From Spirochaetales bacterium (GTDB lineage: Bacteria; Spirochaetota; Spirochaetia; Treponematales; UBA12059): DNA of 6,655 nucleotides. Under the pieces are notes generated by a model. The model was not told where the DNA came from, did no database searches, and saw only the letters and a program-made list of their open reading frames with translations. Every line of letters begins with the position of its first letter. The stretch's first letter is position 1. The DNA lies in the NCBI GenBank assembly GCA_004525355.1, contig SPCK01000122.1, positions 1 through 6,655 on the forward strand. The letters run 5' to 3'. Positions 1-4,349 of the stretch are shown here, piece by piece. The position numbers and the translations under genes were made by a program.

Positions 1-1
1 C

Positions 2-505
2 TCCTACATGGGCCCCGAGCATTCCTGGCCCGTATACCGTTATGGCACCATCGGCCGGGCGAAAGAACACCTGGAGCGCACGGCGCCGATCCTGACCGGC
101 GTACTCAAGGACCTGGGCGGCAAGGCCTTCGTATCGATCAATAAAGCCGTCGTCACGCGCGCCAGCGCAGTCATCCCGATTATTCCGCTATACGTCGCCG
201 CACTCTTCAAGACCATGAAAGGTATGGGGCTGCACGAGGATTGCGTCGACCAGATCATCCGCCTGTACCGGGACCGGCTGCTTGCGGTCGGGGCCATTCC
301 AGTCGACGAGGAAGGCCGAATCCGGCTGGACGACTGGGAACTGCGCTACGAGGTGCAGGAGGAGACAACCATGCGCATGAGAGAAGCCCGCGAAGGCAAG
401 CTAAACGAGTCCACCGACATGGACGGCTTCCGCAGGGACTTCATGCAGGCCCACGGTTTTGACGTACCCGGCGTCGATTACAACGCGGACGTGAGTTACC
501 TATAG
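2..505 (+). CDS. fabV: trans-2-enoyl-CoA reductase (FabV/TER family), C-terminal part
   Basis: The reading frame is already open at the left edge and ends at TAG 503-505. About 167 residues are visible, against roughly 400 for the family, so the N-terminal NADH-binding half lies outside the window. The enzyme reduces the trans-2 double bond of enoyl-CoA or enoyl-ACP with NADH, in the cytoplasm. The family's catalytic Tyr-x8-Lys pair is visible: Tyr at 35-37 and Lys at 62-64, within VYRYGTIGRAKEHLE. Downstream come the conserved blocks VTRASAVIPIIPLY, the IPVDEEGRIRLDDWEL segment and the C-terminal HGFDVPGVDYNADV. These match the Treponema denticola TER sequence as remembered. In spirochaetes and clostridia, TER makes butyryl-CoA from crotonyl-CoA; elsewhere FabV replaces FabI in fatty-acid synthesis. 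The sequence cannot decide which role applies here. Family assignment is very secure; substrate is open. Confidence 0.95.
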   Translation, partial: SYMGPEHSWPVYRYGTIGRAKEHLERTAPILTGVLKDLGGKAFVSINKAVVTRASAVIPIIPLYVAALFKTMKGMGLHEDCVDQIIRLYRDRLLAVGAIPVDEEGRIRLDDWELRYEVQEETTMRMREAREGKLNESTDMDGFRRDFMQAHGFDVPGVDYNADVSYL

Positions 506-535
506 AACATTCCCGGCTGGCCTTGCGATCATGAG

Positions 536-564
536 GCCTGCCGGAGACGAGGCTCCCCGGAGGC
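536..564 (+). other. GC-rich imperfect hairpin 31 nt after fabV stop
   Basis: GCCT (536-539) pairs with AGGC (561-564). After a bulged G540, CCGG (541-544) pairs with CCGG (557-560). GA (546-547) may extend it to TC (554-555) across an A-C mismatch, leaving a six-base loop. An alternative inner pairing is GGAG 543-546 with CTCC 553-556. No T-run follows, so it is not a standard intrinsic terminator. It may protect the fabV mRNA 3' end or help factor-dependent termination. The pairing is seen in the sequence; the function is inferred. Confidence 0.4.
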
Positions 565-699
565 ACTACCGCCGCTTCCGCCGGGCTACGCGACGTACCT
601 GCCACCGCCGCGCCGAATTCGTGCGACCGCGAGGAGGAGCTAGGAACAGCGATATTATATCCATTCCCTACGGATACACCCCGTACAGCCATATGGGGT

Positions 700-776
700 C
701 CCGCGCAAGCGGGAAACTCGCCCGTGCAAGCGGGAAATCCGCCCGCGAAGGCGGGAAATCCGCCCGCGAAGGCGGG
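700..776 (+). repeat. Four-copy 21-bp tandem hairpin repeat
   Basis: Four 14-bp units begin at 700, 721, 742 and 763, an exact 21-bp period, separated by 7-bp linkers (AAACTCG, then AAATCCG twice). Each unit is a stem-loop with arms CCCGC and GCGGG around four bases. Unit 1 is CCCGC-GCAA-GCGGG. Unit 2 is CCCGT-GCAA-GCGGG (a G-U wobble in RNA). Units 3 and 4 are CCCGC-GAAG-GCGGG. Units 3 and 4 with their preceding linkers (735-755 and 756-776) are perfect 21-bp copies, so the last duplication is probably recent. Unit 2 differs from them at five positions, yet the stem can still form. GCAA is a GNRA tetraloop in RNA. A period of two helical turns would also put the palindromes on one face of the DNA. 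Possible roles are an RNA structural element, a protein-binding array, or simple slippage-prone intergenic DNA. Confidence 0.85.
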
Positions 777-797
777 TCTCGATGGCGTCGTTTCCCG

Positions 798-837
798 GCG
801 CCGGTCATACGATTTATTCGGCGCGGCGGTTTTTTTT
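798..837 (+). terminator. Possible rho-independent terminator upstream of rsmE
   Basis: GCGCCG (798-803) is complementary to CGGCGC (819-824) around a 15-base loop. GGCGG and an uninterrupted run of eight T (830-837) follow. The T-run is the only one of this kind in the gap and suits termination of plus-strand transcripts entering from fabV or from the repeat array. Weak points are the six-bp stem, the long loop and the five bases between stem and T-run. The left arm also sits inside a self-complementary CCGGCGCCGG (795-804), which could compete. Confidence 0.4.
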
Positions 838-886
838 CACGAGCCCCGGTATTGAAACGGGAACCGTGCTTCATCCTCCATCGCTC

Positions 887-915
887 TTGCCAATACGATC
901 GTTTTCGGCTATCCC
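887..915 (+). promoter_or_regulatory. Weak sigma70-like promoter candidate for rsmE
   Basis: TTGCCA (887-892, five of six to TTGACA) lies 17 bp before TATCCC (910-915, only three of six to TATAAT). If used, transcription would start at about 922, just before the ATG at 925. That would fit the missing Shine-Dalgarno sequence there. The poor -10 makes this a low-confidence call. A TTGAAA at 852-857 has no acceptable -10 partner. Confidence 0.2.
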
Positions 916-924
916 ATTGAATCG

Positions 925-1683
925 ATGAACATGATAATTCTGGAAAACGGCGTTTCCGAATGCATCTTGCCCCCCTCGGATCGCCGAGCCCGCCATATCG
1001 TCAAGATACTCAGGAAAAATCCGGGTGATGAACTGATGGCCGGTACGCCAGACGGCTGCGTCGGGCAGGCCGTGATTATCGGTATCGATGATGGCGGAGT
1101 GCGGTTGCACTTTAGGGCAACTGGGTCAGCACCCGAGCTGCTACCGATCGTCGTACTGCTCGGTTTTCCCCGTCCCATACAGGCGGGACGCATCGTCAAG
1201 GATCTGACGAGCCTGGGCGTATCGGCCATCGTCCTTTCCGGTACCGAACTGGGAGAGAAATCCTATTTTCAGAGCGATTTTTTCAAGAACGAAGAATACC
1301 GCGCGGCGCTGTTGGAAGGAGCCGAACAAGCGGCCAATCCCCGTCTGCCCGCCGTGCAGACCGCCTTGACGCTCGCGCGTGCCCTGGACATCATCGACCG
1401 CATACAGGATCGAGATACACACCCGGTTCCCCCCGCGAATGCCCGGTGGTGTTTGGATCCTTATCGCGGCGAGATCTGCCTGGGTACCGCCGAGCTTTCC
1501 GGCGACGCCAGCATACCACTGGCGCTGGCTGTCGGAAGCGAGCGGGGCTGGACGCCAGGCGAGCTTGATCGCATGGCCGAGCGGGGATTCCGCTTCGCTA
1601 CCCTCGGCGGCCGCATTCTGAAAACGGAAACCGCGGTCGTGGCCGCCGTCTCCATCGCCCTCGCTGGCATGGGATACCTTTAA
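925..1683 (+). CDS. rsmE: 16S rRNA (uracil-1498-N3)-methyltransferase, RsmE family
   Basis: This 252-residue SPOUT-class enzyme uses S-adenosylmethionine to methylate N3 of U1498 in the 16S rRNA decoding region, on assembled 30S subunits. The N-terminal PUA-like RNA-binding part is about residues 1-68, with RRARHIVKILRKNPGDEL (20-37) matching the family's 'HxxxVLRxxxGD' signature. The trefoil-knot domain follows. It has the helix segment GRIVKDLTSLGVSAIVL (88-104), AEQAANPRLPAV (133-144), the SAM-loop motif VGSERGWTPGE (203-213) and the knot motif LGGRILKTETA (227-237). 'GSERGW' replaces the commoner 'GPEGGF', marking a divergent subgroup. The upstream frame has no standard start codon back to TGA at 853-855, so the start is ATG 925 or ATG 931. 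Neither has a clear Shine-Dalgarno sequence. The gene converges on mtnN with 40 bp between stop codons. The family call is secure; the exact target base is by homology. Confidence 0.9.
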   Translation: MNMIILENGVSECILPPSDRRARHIVKILRKNPGDELMAGTPDGCVGQAVIIGIDDGGVRLHFRATGSAPELLPIVVLLGFPRPIQAGRIVKDLTSLGVSAIVLSGTELGEKSYFQSDFFKNEEYRAALLEGAEQAANPRLPAVQTALTLARALDIIDRIQDRDTHPVPPANARWCLDPYRGEICLGTAELSGDASIPLALAVGSERGWTPGELDRMAERGFRFATLGGRILKTETAVVAAVSIALAGMGYL

Positions 1684-1723
1684 CTGGTTTCGGCCGATCC
1701 GGAGCACTCGCCTGTCGACGCAT

Positions 1724-2416
1724 TCACAGCTTCGCCTGCTGGAGCATCGGCGCCAGAGTCCGCAGTAAAACCCTGAATACCTCCGCCGAGCGGCGCACGT
1801 GCGTGGCCCAGTCTGTCGGCGAGGATCGGTCTGCGCTATCGCTGACCCAGCGCAAGGCGAAAGCCTGGCGCTTCTCCAGCAAGGCTATCTTCGCAACGGC
1901 GGCGCTCTCCATATCCAGAAGCTGTGCCCCGAAAGCCCTGCGTACCGCGTGCGCCTTTGAGCGTCCCGCCAGAAACTGGTCTCCGCTGGCCAGCGAGGCA
2001 TCCTCGGCCGACAGACCCGCTGTAGACAGCGCCAAATGCACCAGGCTCCGCGCGTTATCTCCGAGCGTATGCATAATCGCTTCGGTCCGAATATCGAAGG
2101 GCGTCACGCCCGGCGCGAAACCGAGCGGGCTGGCATCCATGTCGTGCTCGAAGAAATCGCCGCACAGAAACAGTTGGCCGATCTTCTCGTCCGAAAGGCC
2201 CGCTGCCGTACCCAGGGTACACAGCAGGTCGCAGTCGCCGGCGAGGATGGCCGCCGCCCTCGCCGCGTAGACCTTGCCGACGCCGGTCTGCATGAACGAC
2301 AATGGATAGATTTCCGAACGAAGGCTCCCCCGGCTGTCCGGCTTCCAGTGAAAGAATTCGTCGTCCCTGATCGCGGCCGCCTCGGCGTCCACAGCGATCA
2401 ATACACCCAACCGCAC
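1724..2416 (-). CDS. mtnN: 5'-methylthioadenosine/S-adenosylhomocysteine nucleosidase
   Basis: This 230-residue cytoplasmic enzyme hydrolyses the adenine-sugar bond of methylthioadenosine and S-adenosylhomocysteine. It removes inhibitors of SAM-dependent reactions and recycles methionine and adenine. Length and layout match E. coli MtnN (232 aa). Glu12 aligns with the catalytic Glu12. TGVGKVYAA (44-52) is the phosphorylase-fold glycine loop, SGDQF (144-148) contains the purine-stacking Phe, LDMESAAVA (167-175) carries the ribose-binding Met-Glu pair, and VSDSAD (191-196) supplies catalytic Asp193. All expected active-site residues are present. The start is GTG at 2414-2416, chosen because MRLGVLIAV lines up with the E. 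coli N terminus and because AAGGTG lies six bases upstream. Only three bases separate it from the pepF stop, so it is the second gene of a leftward pepF-mtnN unit. Adenosine nucleosidases of the same superfamily are the only realistic alternative. Confidence 0.93.
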   Translation of the reverse strand: MRLGVLIAVDAEAAAIRDDEFFHWKPDSRGSLRSEIYPLSFMQTGVGKVYAARAAAILAGDCDLLCTLGTAAGLSDEKIGQLFLCGDFFEHDMDASPLGFAPGVTPFDIRTEAIMHTLGDNARSLVHLALSTAGLSAEDASLASGDQFLAGRSKAHAVRRAFGAQLLDMESAAVAKIALLEKRQAFALRWVSDSADRSSPTDWATHVRRSAEVFRVLLRTLAPMLQQAKL

Positions 2417-2419
2417 GCC

Positions 2420-4225
2420 CTACACCTTGAGCGCGCGCGCGAGCCGGTCGACGAGGCGGCCGAACTCTCGGCATGCCTGGCGTACGGGTTCGGGGCTGGA
2501 CATATCCACGCCGGCTACTTTCAGCGCCTCGATGGGGAAGCGTGATCCACCGGAGGACAGGAATTTGAAGTAATTGTCCCGAGCGCCCGGCTCGCCGGCG
2601 AGTACCTTGTTGGACAGCGCGATCGACGCGGAGATTCCGGTCGCGTACTTGTAAACATAGAATGAATCGTAGAAGTGCGGTATCCGGAAACTTTCCAGTT
2701 CGCTGACCTCCTCGAACACCATGGCCGGCCCGAAATAGCGCTTGAGGAGCCCGCGGTACTCGTTGCGGAGAGCGTCAACTGTCAGGGGCTCGCCGGCCTC
2801 GAACATGGCGTGTGCCCTGTGCTCGAATTCCGCGAACATGGTCTGCCTGAAAAGTGTGGCCAGGATATCGTCCACCCTGCTGGCGAGCAAGTAGGTCTTG
2901 AGCTCCTCGCTCGCGGCGGTTTCCATCATGTACTTGAACAGGAGTGCCTCGTTGAAGGTACTGGCCACCTCCGCCTCGAAAATCGTGTAGCCATACTGCA
3001 TGAACGGGTTCGCCTTGGTTGAATACCAGCTGTGCATGGAATGGCCGCCCTCGTGGGCCAGGGTAAAGACGTCACGAACCAGGTCGCTCTTGAAGTTCAT
3101 CAGAACGTACGGATCGGAGCTGTACGACCCCCAGGAGAAGGCGCCCGAACGCTTGCCCTTGTTTTCGTAGCGATCGGCCCAAGCACCCGAAAGGCCGCCC
3201 TTGAGGATGGAGACGTACTCGCCGCCCAGCGGGGCAAGAGCCGCAGCCACGACCTCCACCGCCTGCTCCCAGCTGTGCTGGACCTTGACCAGCCCCACGA
3301 GAGGTACGTATACATCGTAGTGGCGCAGCTCATCCAGCCTGAGGACACGCTTGCGGAGGTCGTAATAGCGATGCAGGAGCGGCAGGTTCTCGTTCACCGT
3401 CGCGACCAGGTTGTCGTACACCGATTCGGGTACATCATCGGGGAACAGCGACTGCGACCGGGACGAGGGAAAATTCCGCACGGTGGCATGATACGAATCC
3501 AGTTTCACCTGCCCCGAATATAGCTGGGCGAGTGTGTTCTTGTGCGCATCGAATTGACCGTAGAATTGCATGTAGGCGGCGCGCCGAATCTTTCGGTCAG
3601 GATTTTGCATGAACGACGAGAACGTGGACTGCGACAATGGCCGCGGCCCCTCGGGCGTCTCGATGCTCCCGAAGTCCAGATCCACGTTGGTCAACACCGA
3701 GAATGCATCTGATGGCGTGGTCGCCGCATCCTGGGCCAGGGCGAGCAGGCGCTCTTCCGCCTCGGACAGCACATGGGGTTTCTGGCGCAGGAGCCGATCA
3801 AGGAATACCCGGTATTCAACGTAGCGCTGCTCGGCCATCCAGGACCTGAGTGAATCCTCCGGGGCTCGCTGTAGCTCCGGCGTGAACCAGCTCAAGGCTC
3901 CGGACGCCTTCGTGGCGCTCATCATGTAGCGGCTCACCCTTCCGCGCGCTGTCGAATCGCCCTCGTCTTCCATCTGCCTGAGCTGCGCATAGTGCATGAG
4001 CTTCTCGCCGAGTAGCGAAAAGTCCCGGTACAGGCACAGAGCGGCATACAGACTGTCCGAAGAATCGGCAAGTGTTCCCCTGTAGGCAACGATTGCGTCA
4101 ATCATGGTTTCCCACGCCTTCAGGTCGGCCTCCCAATCGGCCTCAGCTGTATACAATTTGCTCAGGTCCCAGCGATTGGCGGCCGGAACATCCTTACGGG
4201 CCGGTATCTCATGCGTGTCGGACAC
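2420..4225 (-). CDS. pepF: oligoendopeptidase F, M3B zinc metallopeptidase
   Basis: This 601-residue cytoplasmic metallopeptidase cuts short peptides, typically in peptide turnover. Its length equals that of classical lactococcal PepF (about 600 aa). After an N-terminal start region with the family-like WDLSKLY (19-25), an oligopeptidase F N-terminal domain spans roughly 110-185. The M3 catalytic domain covers about 205-590. The zinc site is visible: HEGGH at 391-395 (His391 and His395 as ligands, Glu392 as general base) and Glu419 in AEVASTFNEALL (418-429), 28 residues after the first His. IPHFYDSFYVYKYATG (515-530) carries the His/Tyr residues that contact substrate in M3 peptidases. There is no signal peptide or membrane segment. 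The GTG start (4223-4225) is preceded by AAGGAG at seven bases and fits the family N terminus. It is probably transcribed from the TATAAT at 4284-4289 and shares its mRNA with mtnN. Confidence 0.95.
   Translation of the reverse strand: MSDTHEIPARKDVPAANRWDLSKLYTAEADWEADLKAWETMIDAIVAYRGTLADSSDSLYAALCLYRDFSLLGEKLMHYAQLRQMEDEGDSTARGRVSRYMMSATKASGALSWFTPELQRAPEDSLRSWMAEQRYVEYRVFLDRLLRQKPHVLSEAEERLLALAQDAATTPSDAFSVLTNVDLDFGSIETPEGPRPLSQSTFSSFMQNPDRKIRRAAYMQFYGQFDAHKNTLAQLYSGQVKLDSYHATVRNFPSSRSQSLFPDDVPESVYDNLVATVNENLPLLHRYYDLRKRVLRLDELRHYDVYVPLVGLVKVQHSWEQAVEVVAAALAPLGGEYVSILKGGLSGAWADRYENKGKRSGAFSWGSYSSDPYVLMNFKSDLVRDVFTLAHEGGHSMHSWYSTKANPFMQYGYTIFEAEVASTFNEALLFKYMMETAASEELKTYLLASRVDDILATLFRQTMFAEFEHRAHAMFEAGEPLTVDALRNEYRGLLKRYFGPAMVFEEVSELESFRIPHFYDSFYVYKYATGISASIALSNKVLAGEPGARDNYFKFLSSGGSRFPIEALKVAGVDMSSPEPVRQACREFGRLVDRLARALKV
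2423..2428 (-). promoter_or_regulatory. Ribosome binding site of mtnN inside pepF
   Basis: On the minus strand AAGGTG (five of six to AAGGAG) ends six bases before the GTG of mtnN. It lies within the last two sense codons of pepF, directly before its TAG. This decides the mtnN start and suggests that ribosomes finishing pepF reinitiate on mtnN. Confidence 0.55.
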
Positions 4226-4232
4226 AGTGTCA

Positions 4233-4238
4233 CTCCTT
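4233..4238 (-). promoter_or_regulatory. Shine-Dalgarno of pepF
   Basis: On the minus strand a perfect AAGGAG lies seven bases upstream of the GTG start codon of pepF. It is the only strong Shine-Dalgarno sequence at any start in this window, and it supports the GTG over later in-frame starts. Confidence 0.8.
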
Positions 4239-4280
4239 CAAGTCATGATGCATACGGCAGTACGACGATCCCGCCGTCTA

Positions 4281-4308
4281 TTGATTATACATTGAATCTG
4301 CTTATTCT
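4281..4308 (+). promoter_or_regulatory. Alternative promoter for the phosphatase gene
   Basis: TTGATT (4281-4286, four of six) and TATTCT (4303-4308, four of six) are separated by 16 bp. They would start transcription near 4315, giving a leader of about 35 nt without a Shine-Dalgarno sequence. This -35 overlaps the opposing pepF -10 element, so the two could not be occupied together. It competes with the extended -10 at 4332-4340 as the explanation. Confidence 0.25.
4284..4289 (-). promoter_or_regulatory. -10 element of the pepF-mtnN promoter
   Basis: The minus strand reads a perfect TATAAT here. It would place the transcription start near 4277 and leave a leader of about 50 nt carrying the AAGGAG site. 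No good -35 appears at 16-18 bp spacing (candidates read TGCAGA, ATGCAG or AATGCA), so the promoter may be weak or need an activator. The surrounding gap is AT-rich relative to the rest of the window, as expected for a promoter. Confidence 0.5.
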
Positions 4309-4331
4309 GCATTCCCCAGTGCGCCAGTAGA

Positions 4332-4340
4332 TGGTACAAT
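4332..4340 (+). promoter_or_regulatory. Extended -10 promoter abutting the phosphatase ATG
   Basis: TGGTACAAT fits the extended -10 consensus TGnTATAAT with one mismatch. Such elements can work without a -35, and none is seen here. Transcription would begin at about 4346-4349, at or just before ATG 4350, which implies a leaderless mRNA. This agrees with the absence of a Shine-Dalgarno sequence and with an in-frame TGA at 4341-4343 that rules out an upstream start. Confidence 0.4.
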
Positions 4341-4349
4341 TGACATAGT

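Larger units (their letters stand above)
506..924. other. 419-bp gene-free region with hairpins and repeats
   Basis: No credible gene lies between fabV and rsmE. One plus-strand frame stays open from ATG 531 to 920 and one minus-strand frame from 874 to 668. Their products are Arg/Ser/Gly-rich, match no family I know, and are explained by GC-rich sequence and by a repeat length divisible by three. The stretch contains, in order, an imperfect GC-rich hairpin (536-564), an AT-rich patch (GATATTATATCC, 651-662), a small TACGG/CCGTA hairpin (669-685), a four-copy 21-bp hairpin array (700-776), a hairpin plus T8 tract (798-837), and a weak promoter candidate in front of rsmE. It could be a long fabV 3' untranslated region, an rsmE leader, or an independent small RNA. 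The sequence alone does not separate these. Confidence 0.7.

Noticed and set aside
700..776. CRISPR array
   Set aside because: Repeats are 14 bp with near-identical 7-bp linkers. CRISPR repeats are about 23-47 bp with unique spacers of similar length, and no cas gene is present.
700..776. Iteron-type replication origin
   Set aside because: A 21-bp period fits iterons in size, but there is no rep gene, no DnaA-box cluster that I can see, and the flanking genes are ordinary chromosomal ones.
668..874. Minus-strand open frame of 68 codons over the repeat array
   Set aside because: It mirrors the repeat on the other strand, has no Shine-Dalgarno sequence, and matches no family.
531..920. Open frame of 129 codons across the gap with an ASGK/SAREGG repeat
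   Set aside because: The frame stays open because the repeat is 21 bp (seven codons) and the DNA is GC-rich. The product is Arg-rich with no recognisable domain, no Shine-Dalgarno precedes ATG 531, and sequence conservation in the repeats follows hairpin symmetry, not codons.
1141..1707. Minus-strand open frame of 188 codons inside rsmE
   Set aside because: Antisense shadow of rsmE, whose plus-strand product has clear family motifs; the antisense product matches nothing I recognise.
2431..2441. Alternating GC tract (GCGCGCGCGCG) as a Z-DNA or regulatory element
   Set aside because: It encodes the Leu-Ala-Arg-Ala-Leu segment at the pepF C terminus. Such short alternating runs are expected from Ala and Arg codons in GC-rich DNA.
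2036..2545. Plus-strand open frame of 169 codons spanning the mtnN-pepF junction
   Set aside because: It is antisense to two genes with complete active sites, and such frames are expected at high GC. The product has no family features.
3032..3523. Plus-strand open frame of 163 codons inside pepF
   Set aside because: Antisense to the PepF catalytic region; no recognisable domain and no start signals.
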